NCBI GenBank assembly: GCA_013139625.1
Contig: WTAK01000007.1
Coordinates: 1-5,191, forward strand
Length of the DNA stretch: 5,191 nt
Source of the DNA: Candidatus Delongbacteria bacterium
GTDB taxonomy: Bacteria > UBA4055
Direction: 5' to 3'
Shown here one piece after another: positions 1 through 5,191 of the stretch (position 1 is the stretch's first letter; the number at the start of each line of letters is the position of its first letter). The notes beneath the pieces were generated by a model. That model was not told the origin of the DNA. It saw only the letters and a program-made list of their open reading frames with translations, and made no database searches. The translations under genes and the position numbers were made by a program.

Positions 1-175
1 TTTTTCTATATAAAAATCCATCTTCACCGTGTTTTCTATATAACTTGACCCATTTGCTAACGGTACTCCTATTTAACCCATAGTATTTTGATGCTGAGAT
101 AATATTAGTATCAATCGCAAAAAATACTGTTTTTCTTTTTAGATCAGGTAGATATTTTTCGGCTCTTGTTGACAT
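1..175 (-). CDS. Partial helix-turn-helix protein, probably transposase N-terminus
   Basis: The minus strand opens with ATG at 175-173 and stays open for 58 codons to the window edge, so only the N-terminus is visible. A stop lies in frame nine codons upstream with no other start codon between, which fixes the start; the SD is weak. Residues 28-46 (SASKYYGLNRSTVSKWVKL) form a helix-turn-helix, followed by a basic segment YRKHGEDGF. An HTH followed by a 'Y+..GE.G' turn is typical of the N-terminal DNA-binding domain of IS3/IS481/IS630-type transposases. No catalytic DDE residues can be seen because the gene leaves the window, and no terminal inverted repeat can be tested. It may belong to an intact insertion sequence, a remnant, or a stand-alone DNA-binding protein. 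Confidence 0.6.
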   Translation of the reverse strand, partial: MSTRAEKYLPDLKRKTVFFAIDTNIISASKYYGLNRSTVSKWVKLYRKHGEDGFLYRK

Positions 176-267
176 ATTCCATTCTTTACTTAAACTATCT
201 ATTAAAAATATGAAATATCTTTAAAATTATCCAATAAAAAGAATTGTAATAATAATGGAGTACTTTT

Positions 268-639
268 CTATACTTCCAAAGGTAAATTAACAGGTATTAG
301 AAAATCTATTGGGCGCTTTTTACTCAATAAAGGATTCAACTTATACGATAGAAATGATTCTATACCATTCAAAAGTTTGGTGGGGAATATAGCCCATGTA
401 ACCTTAAGCTCTCCCAAATCTTCATATTTCATTATTTCAGAATCGTTTTTATATTTGCTTAAATTTTCAGAAAGGGGACCTTGTCCAACTCTTAATACTT
501 TAACCGTATCTGAGTAATCCCAGATTACATAAACAAATCCGAAAGAATCAATATCATTTTGCACAAAATCAATTTCATTAAGATTGTACCAATTATTATT
601 TTCATCTCGTTGCCACATTGCTATAAAATTCACATCCAT
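268..639 (-). CDS. Small GIY-YIG-nuclease-like protein (123 aa)
   Basis: This encodes a 123-residue soluble protein that resembles a compact GIY-YIG domain. GFVYVIW (34-40) matches the first strand motif, VLRVGQG (48-54) stands where the YIG strand should be, and GIESFLSYKLNP (92-103) matches the helix with the metal-binding Glu (E94) followed by the Asn-Pro motif (N102, P103). The conserved-looking TWA (81-83) and terminal VNLP (117-120) fit a family of small GIY-YIG-like proteins I recall, though I cannot name it. The second-motif Tyr is replaced by R50, and the Arg expected in the following helix is not evident (SENL, 57-60), so it may bind DNA without cutting it or be inactive. ATG at 639 is preferred over a TTG twelve codons upstream because GGAGG lies 8 nt before the ATG. 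No signal peptide or membrane segment is visible. Function in the cell is unknown. Confidence 0.7.
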   Translation of the reverse strand: MDVNFIAMWQRDENNNWYNLNEIDFVQNDIDSFGFVYVIWDYSDTVKVLRVGQGPLSENLSKYKNDSEIMKYEDLGELKVTWAIFPTKLLNGIESFLSYKLNPLLSKKRPIDFLIPVNLPLEV

Positions 640-647
640 CTGCTTAT

Positions 648-652
648 CCTCC
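648..652 (-). promoter_or_regulatory. Strong Shine-Dalgarno that sets the nuclease-like gene start
   Basis: The minus strand reads GGAGGATAAGCAG before the ATG at 639, giving a near-perfect SD with 8-nt spacing. It overrules the upstream in-frame TTG at 675, which has no comparable site. It also shows that the gene is translated from a clean start only 47 nt downstream of the terminator. Confidence 0.75.
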
Positions 653-685
653 AAGATTTGACCAATTACCTTCAATTTTTCCCAT

Positions 686-721
686 AAAAAAAAGGGACAT
701 CACTTTCACTATTGATATCCC
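686..721 (-). terminator. Intrinsic terminator, minus strand
   Basis: On the minus strand GGGATATCA (721-713) pairs with TGATGTCCC (702-694) across a 10-nt loop. This gives nine pairs including one G-U, and it is directly followed by eight T residues (693-686). The wobble pairs only when transcribed from the minus strand, and the T-run is on the correct side for that direction. It ends transcripts coming from beyond 722, most likely the structured RNA, and it lies just before the nuclease-like gene. Confidence 0.75.
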
Positions 722-847
722 ATCTCAAAGGCATTTCCCAAAGCCCGCTCAACAAGATAAATAAGAAAGCAACGCCCCTTATATAACAAGGCTTGCCTCT
801 TACAAATTCTGTTAAGCTTTTAAAAATTGGGAAATTTTTTGAGGTGG
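686..847 (-). ncRNA. Candidate structured RNA, long 6S-like rod ending in a terminator
   Basis: The minus-strand sequence from 847 to 720 folds back on itself along nearly its whole length. The closing stem pairs 838-843 with 724-729 and 827-834 with 734-741, with a small internal loop between. After a larger asymmetric internal loop, 809-817 pairs with 747-755 (nine pairs, two of them G-U). An apical hairpin spans 763-801 with a 7-nt loop. The intrinsic terminator follows at once. Most non-Watson-Crick pairs are G-U on the minus strand and would be A-C on the plus strand, which supports the direction; the one exception is 723/844. The length (about 160 nt), the rod with internal loops and the terminator resemble 6S RNA. 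The sequence does not show tmRNA, RNase P or SRP RNA motifs. It could instead be a cis-acting leader of the nuclease-like gene. Confidence 0.5.
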
Positions 848-856
848 AATTCGTAG

Positions 857-885
857 TAACAAAAATTTAGTACAAATTTTTGTTA
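857..885. promoter_or_regulatory. Perfect 12-bp inverted repeat, possible operator
   Basis: TAACAAAAATTT (857-868) and AAATTTTTGTTA (874-885) are exact reverse complements around a 5-bp spacer (AGTAC). The site lies 10 bp upstream of the structured RNA's closing stem, where that RNA's promoter is expected. The symmetry suits a dimeric repressor or activator site. An AT-only hairpin without a U-run is a poor terminator. The binding protein is unknown. Confidence 0.45.
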
Positions 886-966
886 AATATTTAATTTAAT
901 CCTTTTGTATTACTCCTATTTCGATAATTATTTTCACAATTATTAGAAATCTAAAACAAAAAATAC

Positions 967-1090
967 TAAATGCAAGAAATTAATAAAATTAAATACTCCT
1001 AGATTCCCTGATCAAGTCAGAGAATGACAATATTTCTATCCGATTTTCGTTTTAGTGTGAAAAAATATACAGAAAAATTTCTTGCATTTA
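967..1090. repeat. 15-bp perfect inverted repeats bounding a 124-bp segment
   Basis: TAAATGCAAGAAATT (967-981) is the exact reverse complement of 1076-1090. The arms are separated by 94 bp that contain the hairpin at 1003-1025. The arrangement resembles a miniature inverted-repeat element or a small mobile repeat with terminal repeats. The outermost TA of each arm could be a TA target duplication, but no longer duplication is visible. There is no open reading frame of note inside. Confidence 0.45.
1003..1025. repeat. Small palindromic repeat (dRS3-like hairpin)
   Basis: ATTCCCTGA (1003-1011) pairs with TCAGAGAAT (1017-1025) at eight of nine positions around a 5-nt loop, and is followed by GACA. 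The ATTCC...GGAAT-GACA layout is like dispersed intergenic palindromes known in many bacteria, such as dRS3 of Neisseria. Here one arm carries a single mismatch (C1007/A1021), suggesting a decayed copy. It lacks a U-run, so it is not an obvious terminator. Confidence 0.45.
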
Positions 1091-1109
1091 TTTAATAAGA
1101 ATCTAATAT
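1082..1109 (+). promoter_or_regulatory. Possible sigma70-type promoter of the transhydrogenase operon
   Basis: TTGCAT (1082-1087) and TAATAT (1104-1109) are 16 bp apart and lie 54 bp before the first start codon. They match the -35 and -10 consensus at 3 and 4 of 6 positions. The -10 falls inside the 11-bp inverted repeat's spacer, which fits repression by occlusion. The match is modest in such AT-rich DNA. Confidence 0.3.
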
Positions 1110-1124
1110 TGATATTCTTATTAA
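1092..1124. promoter_or_regulatory. Perfect 11-bp inverted repeat upstream of the operon, possible operator
   Basis: TTAATAAGAAT (1092-1102) and ATTCTTATTAA (1114-1124) are exact reverse complements with an 11-bp spacer. The dyad ends 39 bp before the first operon start and overlaps the possible -10 element. That placement suits a dimeric regulator sensing redox state or metabolites. It does not match the Rex, FNR or Fur consensus that I know. As RNA it could also form a hairpin in the 5' untranslated region. Confidence 0.45.
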
Positions 1125-1163
1125 TATGGACAAAAATTAATTTTTAATAAAAAAGAGGGTAAG

Positions 1164-1685
1164 ATGAGAATCGTAAGAAAGAATCCCCAAAGAGTTTCAA
1201 GTCTTCCTAATGAACCTGTAGATCTAGTATTGATAGATGGATTACTGGAAAAGTACGCAGGAAAAAAGGGAAGTATGATACCTTTATTGCAGGGTACACA
1301 AGAACTTTACGGATATGTACCTAAAGTTGCGATCGAGAAAATTTCAGAGAAGACCGGACTAAGCGTAAGTAAAATATTCGGTGTGACAACTTTTTACTCA
1401 CAATTCAGATTAAACCCGGTAGGTAAAAATATAATTAAAGTTTGTCATGGAACTGCTTGTCATGTTCAGAATGCGAAGGCTATTACTGCTGCATTAATGA
1501 GAGAACTTGGCGTAGAAGATGGCGGAACAACTGATGATAAAATATTCACACTTGAATCTGTAGCTTGTTTAGGATGCTGTTCTTTAGCACCTGTAATGAT
1601 GATCGGAGAAGATACTTTCGGTAAGTTAACAGGCGATTCTGCTACAAAGATTATCAAAGAAATGAAGAAGAATGAAAATAAATAA
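1164..1685 (+). CDS. nuoE: NuoE-like [2Fe-2S] subunit of electron-bifurcating transhydrogenase
   Basis: This 173-residue protein matches the NuoE/HydC (HndA) family: a helical N-terminal part (about 20-85) and a thioredoxin-like ferredoxin fold (about 90-165). The family motif FGVTTFYSQF (72-81) is present. The [2Fe-2S] ligands are C94 and C99 (CHGTAC) with C135 and C139 (CLGCC). In this family the cluster accepts or buffers electrons next to the FMN subunit in the cytoplasm. The start is supported by AGAGGG four nt before the ATG. The stop is 14 nt before the next gene, so the two are co-transcribed and probably assemble together. The symbol is family-level only: no complex I membrane genes are present, and by gene order it corresponds to the first subunit of a StnABC-type complex. 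A shared ancestry with HydC of bifurcating hydrogenases is equally clear. Confidence 0.92.
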   Translation: MRIVRKNPQRVSSLPNEPVDLVLIDGLLEKYAGKKGSMIPLLQGTQELYGYVPKVAIEKISEKTGLSVSKIFGVTTFYSQFRLNPVGKNIIKVCHGTACHVQNAKAITAALMRELGVEDGGTTDDKIFTLESVACLGCCSLAPVMMIGEDTFGKLTGDSATKIIKEMKKNENK

Positions 1686-1699
1686 AACAGGGAAATAAA

Positions 1700-3478
1700 A
1701 TGAGTAAACCAAAAATTATAGTAGGGCTGGGAAGTTGTGGTGTAGCTGCCGGAGCCGGAAAGGTTTATAGCAGACTTCTTGAGATACATGAGAGTGATCC
1801 CGGTTTATTTGAAACAGGGAAAACAAGCTGTATAGGAATGTGCTATAGAGAACCTTTAGTTGAGATCACTGATGATAAAGGCAAATGTCTTTACGGAGAT
1901 GTTGACGATAAAAAATTAGAAGAAATAATTGAAAGTCACATAAAAAATGGTCAAGCAATAGAAAAGTATGCTGTTTATTCTGAAACTTTTTCAGGTGAAG
2001 AGCAATATTTTATAGATAAGCAAGATAAGATCGTTCTTAGAAATTGTGGTATGATGGATCCTGAATCTATTGAAGAATATGAAGGTAGGGATGGTTACGA
2101 AAGTATTAAGAAACTTATAAATGAGAATATCTCTGGAGATCAGGTTATTGAAACGATGCTTGCTTCAGGCCTTAGAGGTAGAGGTGGTGGTGGTTTCCCA
2201 ACCGGATTAAAGTGGAAATTCGCCAGAGGAAATAAGAGTGATGAAAAATATGTTATTTGTAATGCGGATGAGGGAGATCCCGGAGCATTTATGGACAGGT
2301 CCGTTCTCGAAGGAGATCCGCACTCGATCCTAGAAGGTATGATCATAGCGGCATATACAATAAATGCAACAGGTGGAGTTATCTATTGCCGTGCAGAATA
2401 TCCTTTAGCAGTGAAAAGACTTAACCTTGCAATTTCTCAAGCTCATGAAAAAGGTTATCTGGGAAAAAATATTCTTGGAAAAGAAGGTTTCAATTTTGAT
2501 ATCTACGTGAAAGAAGGTGCCGGAGCATTTGTTTGTGGAGAAGAGACAGCACTTATCGGTTCTATCGAAGGTAAAAGAGGAATGCCGGACAAAAGACCTC
2601 CGTTCCCTGCAGAATCAGGACTTTGGAACAAGCCGACAAATATCAATAATGTTGAAACTTTCGCAAATGTACCTTGGATAATCTTAAATGGTGCAGAAGC
2701 ATACGCAAAGCACGGAACTGAGAAATCCAAAGGGACTAAAGTATTTGCTTTAGCCGGAAAGATCAAGAATTCAGGTCTGGTTGAAGTTCCTATGGGTATC
2801 ACTATCAATGATATTATCTTCAAGCTGGGTGGTGGGATCAAAGACGGTGGAACTTTCAAGGCAGTTCAGCTTGGTGGACCTTCAGGTGGATGTATTCCTG
2901 CATCATTAGGTACTACTATCGTAGATTATGACTCAGTGAATGCAACCGGTGCTATCATGGGATCAGGTGGTATGGTCGTAATGGATGAGACTACTTGTAT
3001 GGTAGATGTTGCAAAGTTCTTCTTAAACTTTACTCAGGAAGAATCCTGTGGTAAATGTACTTTCTGTCGTATCGGAACTAAGAGAATGCTTGAGATCCTT
3101 GAAAGAATTACTGAAGGAAAGGGAGAAGAGGGAGATATTGAAAAACTTATTGAACTTGCAGATCAAATTAAAAACTCTTCACTCTGTGGTCTGGGTCAAA
3201 CTGCTCCAAATCCTGTTTTAACTACGATAAAATATTTTAGAAGTGAATATGAAGCTCATATCAAGGATAAGAAATGTCCTGCAAAAGCTTGTAATGCTCT
3301 ATTAACTTATACTGTGAACGAAGAAACTTGTATCGGTTGTACTGCTTGTGCAAGGGTATGCCCTACAAAGGCAATTTCAGGAAAGGTCAAAGAAATGCAT
3401 TTTATTGATCAGGAAGGTTGTATCAAATGTGGTGCATGTTTTGATGTTTGTAAATTCAAGGCTATAGATCTTAACTAA
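1700..3478 (+). CDS. nuoF: NuoF-like FMN/NADH-binding subunit with ferredoxin domains
   Basis: At 592 residues this is the long HydB/HndC form of NuoF, the site of NADH oxidation and, in bifurcating enzymes, of electron splitting at FMN. Residues 1-85 form a thioredoxin-like [2Fe-2S] domain (C13, C44, C48). The NADH/FMN core has GLRGRGGGGFPTGLKW (157-172), NADEGDPGAF (188-197) and GAGAFVCGEETALI (273-286), followed by an SLBB region (about 345-400). A [4Fe-4S] site is formed by C450, C453, C456 and C496. H520, C526 and C531 may bind a further metal, as in bifurcating HydB proteins. The tail carries two [4Fe-4S] ferredoxin motifs, CIGCTACARVC (544-554) and CIKCGACFDVC (574-584), expected to exchange electrons with ferredoxin. 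AGGGAA lies 5 nt before the ATG. The symbol is family-level; the extra domains distinguish it from respiratory NuoF. Confidence 0.93.
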   Translation: MSKPKIIVGLGSCGVAAGAGKVYSRLLEIHESDPGLFETGKTSCIGMCYREPLVEITDDKGKCLYGDVDDKKLEEIIESHIKNGQAIEKYAVYSETFSGEEQYFIDKQDKIVLRNCGMMDPESIEEYEGRDGYESIKKLINENISGDQVIETMLASGLRGRGGGGFPTGLKWKFARGNKSDEKYVICNADEGDPGAFMDRSVLEGDPHSILEGMIIAAYTINATGGVIYCRAEYPLAVKRLNLAISQAHEKGYLGKNILGKEGFNFDIYVKEGAGAFVCGEETALIGSIEGKRGMPDKRPPFPAESGLWNKPTNINNVETFANVPWIILNGAEAYAKHGTEKSKGTKVFALAGKIKNSGLVEVPMGITINDIIFKLGGGIKDGGTFKAVQLGGPSGGCIPASLGTTIVDYDSVNATGAIMGSGGMVVMDETTCMVDVAKFFLNFTQEESCGKCTFCRIGTKRMLEILERITEGKGEEGDIEKLIELADQIKNSSLCGLGQTAPNPVLTTIKYFRSEYEAHIKDKKCPAKACNALLTYTVNEETCIGCTACARVCPTKAISGKVKEMHFIDQEGCIKCGACFDVCKFKAIDLN

Positions 3479-3501
3479 CAATTAACTAAGGATTTAAAAT
3501 A

Positions 3502-5191
3502 ATGGAAGAAATAAAAATTATCATAGACAACAAAGAACTTACCGGAAAATCCGGAGAAACAGTTCTTGAAGTAGCAAGAAGGGAAGGGATCGAAATTCCT
3601 ACTTTATGCCATGATGAAAGGTTGAATCCATATTCATCCTGTTTTTTGTGTGTTGTTGAGATCGAGGGTTTCAGAACATTGCAACCGGCATGTTCAACAA
3701 AGATCAGCAAAGATATGAAGGTCACAACAAAGAACAAAAGAGTAACAAAGTCAAGGCAAACAGCTTTAGAACTTTTATTAAGTAACCATTATGCTGATTG
3801 TATAGCACCTTGTAAGCTAACTTGTCCTGCCGGAGTTGATGTTCAGGGTTATTTAGCTTTAATAGAAAAGGGAATGTATTCAGAAGCAGTTGGTTTGATC
3901 AAAGAAAAGAATCCTTTACCTGCGATCTGTGGTAGAGTATGTGTTAGACCTTGTGAAGTTGCCTGTCGAAGAAATCTTGTTGATGAAACAGGTGTTGGAA
4001 TTGATTATCTGAAAAGATATGCAACGGATATAGATTTTGCATCAGGTAGCAGATTCGTACCTAAAGTAAAAGCATCAACCGGAAAAAAAGTTTCAGTTAT
4101 CGGAGCGGGACCTGCAGGACTTACGGCAGCTTATTACTTAGCGTTGGAAGGTCACCAAGTTGACATCCTCGAAGCCAATCCTTACGGTGGTGGTATGCTT
4201 AGATACGGTATTCCTGAGTATAGACTACCTAATGAATTACTGGACAAAGAAATAGATACTATCAAAGAACTTGGTGTGACTATCAAGTACGATACAAAAT
4301 TTGGTAAAGATGTAAATTACTCTGAGATTAAAGAAAACTATGATGCAATGATCACTACAGTTGGTTGCCAGAAAGGTGCTTCAATGAGAGTGAAGAACGA
4401 AGAGGCTGAAAATGTTCTTTCAGGTATTGATTACTTAAGAACTATGGAACTTACGGGCAAAAAGTATAACTTCCAAGGCAAGATCGTAGCAACTATTGGT
4501 GGTGGAAATACTGCAATGGATTGTTGTCGTTCAGCTTTGAGATGTGGTGCTGCAAAATCTTATGTTATCTACAGAAGAACTGAAAATGAAATGCCTGCAA
4601 ATCCTATTGAGATCCATGAGTCAAAATTGGAAGGCATTGAATATATGCTTTTAACAGCACCAACTTTGGTAAATATGGATGAAAGTGGTAAGCTTAAATC
4701 TTTAACATGTGTCAAAATGGAGCTTGGAGAACCTGATGATTCAGGTAGAAGAAGACCTGTACCAATTGAAGGTTCAGAGTTCGATATCGAACTGGATTAT
4801 ATTTTAGCTGCGATCGGTCAGAAATCAGACATTGATTATGTTGAGAACATCAATCCTCACGTTGAAGGTGAGTATAAGTTGAACAGATGGAAAGATATCG
4901 ATGCTGATCCTAAGACACTTCAAACAGGTGCGGCGAGTATCTTTGCAGCCGGTGATGCTGTAACAGGAGCTGCGACACTAATAGAAGCTGTTGCACAGGG
5001 TAGAGTTGCCGCAAAGAGTTGTCATCAATTCTTAACAGGGCAAGAGATCGTTGGTGAAAATTCAGAATTCGTAAGTAAGAGAGATAATTTTGAAGAACTT
5101 GAAGCAAGTGAATTCATGAATGAATTTCATCCTCAGATCTTGGAAGAAATGCCTGTTCTTGATCCTGAAGATAGACATAATTTCACAGAAG
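3502..5191 (+). CDS. stnC: StnC-like NADPH-binding subunit: NuoG-type ferredoxin fused to GltD/NfnB module (partial)
   Basis: The reading frame is open for 563 codons to the window edge, so the C-terminus is missing. Residues 1-80 are a NuoG/HydA-type [2Fe-2S] domain with C36, C47, C50 and C64. H96, C100, C104 and C108 follow, then C143, C147, C151 and C155 (CGRVCVRPCEVAC), the [4Fe-4S] region of GltD, NfnB and dihydropyrimidine dehydrogenase. FAD binding is shown by GAGPAG (201-206) with E224, GGMLRYGIPEYRLP (230-243) and AAGDA (482-486). The nucleotide site is GGGNTAMD (333-340) with YRR (357-359), whose arginines normally hold the NADPH phosphate. This order of domains is that reported for StnC of the Sporomusa transhydrogenase, in which the GltD-like part reduces NADP but does not itself bifurcate. 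AAGGAT lies 8 nt before the ATG, and the gap to the previous gene is 23 nt. The next expected element is a C-terminal cysteine cluster beyond the window. Confidence 0.88.
   Translation, partial: MEEIKIIIDNKELTGKSGETVLEVARREGIEIPTLCHDERLNPYSSCFLCVVEIEGFRTLQPACSTKISKDMKVTTKNKRVTKSRQTALELLLSNHYADCIAPCKLTCPAGVDVQGYLALIEKGMYSEAVGLIKEKNPLPAICGRVCVRPCEVACRRNLVDETGVGIDYLKRYATDIDFASGSRFVPKVKASTGKKVSVIGAGPAGLTAAYYLALEGHQVDILEANPYGGGMLRYGIPEYRLPNELLDKEIDTIKELGVTIKYDTKFGKDVNYSEIKENYDAMITTVGCQKGASMRVKNEEAENVLSGIDYLRTMELTGKKYNFQGKIVATIGGGNTAMDCCRSALRCGAAKSYVIYRRTENEMPANPIEIHESKLEGIEYMLLTAPTLVNMDESGKLKSLTCVKMELGEPDDSGRRRPVPIEGSEFDIELDYILAAIGQKSDIDYVENINPHVEGEYKLNRWKDIDADPKTLQTGAASIFAAGDAVTGAATLIEAVAQGRVAAKSCHQFLTGQEIVGENSEFVSKRDNFEELEASEFMNEFHPQILEEMPVLDPEDRHNFTE

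Noticed and set aside
644..685. Minus-strand 13-codon leader peptide ending in the nuclease SD
   Set aside because: Its ATG directly follows the terminator U-run with no ribosome site, so translation is unlikely.
686..847. tmRNA, SRP RNA or a known riboswitch
   Set aside because: No tag frame or CCA end, no SRP GGAA-loop motif and no aptamer core that I recognise.
1024..1095. Plus-strand 23-codon frame starting with ATG
   Set aside because: It has no clear ribosome site and lies across the palindrome and right inverted repeat.
1132..1145. 14-bp palindrome AAAAATTAATTTTT
   Set aside because: It is low-complexity A/T sequence in an A/T-rich leader and can arise by chance.
1466..1789. Minus-strand open frame inside the NuoE/NuoF genes
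   Set aside because: It is antisense to two well-supported genes and has no family features; other antisense frames in 2140-2859, 3486-3737 and 4910-5107 were rejected for the same reason.
1164..5191. Respiratory complex I (nuo) operon
   Set aside because: The third gene is a GltD/NfnB fusion and not NuoG, the NuoF-like protein has extra ferredoxin domains, and no membrane subunits are seen.
3502..5191. [FeFe]-hydrogenase catalytic subunit (HydA)
   Set aside because: The NuoG-type N-terminus is shared, but the rest is an FAD/NADPH module and no H-cluster motifs appear in the visible part.
3502..5191. Plain glutamate synthase small subunit (GltD)
   Set aside because: GltD lacks the N-terminal [2Fe-2S] domain, and no gltB is present; the NuoE/NuoF partners point to a transhydrogenase.
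1..5191. CRISPR array or tRNA/rRNA gene
   Set aside because: No regularly spaced direct repeats and no cloverleaf or rRNA motifs were seen on either strand.

Overview
The window is AT-rich bacterial DNA. Its right two thirds hold a three-gene plus-strand operon for a soluble iron-sulfur flavoprotein complex. Its left third is an accessory stretch read from the minus strand. The flavin and iron-sulfur enzymes, strong Shine-Dalgarno (SD) sites and AT-rich codon use point to a strict or facultative anaerobe. I cannot name the phylum with confidence.

Left region, minus strand. Positions 1-175 are the 5' part of a helix-turn-helix, transposase-like gene that runs off the window. Positions 268-639 encode a small protein with a GIY-YIG-nuclease-like fold; its start is fixed by a GGAGG site. 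Upstream of it, 686-847 reads on the minus strand as one long imperfect hairpin followed by an intrinsic terminator with eight U residues. This looks like a structured RNA gene of about 160 nt, with a rod-and-internal-loop shape resembling 6S RNA, or else an attenuator leader for the nuclease gene.

Control region, 640-1163 (524 bases without a convincing protein gene). Besides the RNA it holds a perfect 12-bp inverted repeat (857-885), a pair of perfect 15-bp inverted repeats (967-981 and 1076-1090), a dispersed-repeat-like hairpin between them (1003-1025), and a perfect 11-bp inverted repeat (1092-1124) just before the operon that overlaps a possible promoter. I see nothing else in 886-966, which is plain AT-rich sequence.

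Operon, plus strand. The genes are a NuoE-like [2Fe-2S] subunit (1164-1685), a NuoF-like FMN/NADH subunit with extra ferredoxin domains (1700-3478), and a third subunit (3502 to beyond 5191) that fuses a NuoG-type [2Fe-2S] domain to a GltD/NfnB-type FAD and NADPH module. This combination is the architecture described for the Stn-family electron-bifurcating transhydrogenase (StnABC) of Sporomusa ovata. The first two subunits would form the NADH/ferredoxin bifurcating core, as in HydBC, and the third would carry electrons to NADP. The predicted overall reaction balances NADH, reduced ferredoxin and NADPH in the cytoplasm. No membrane subunits are present, so this is not complex I.
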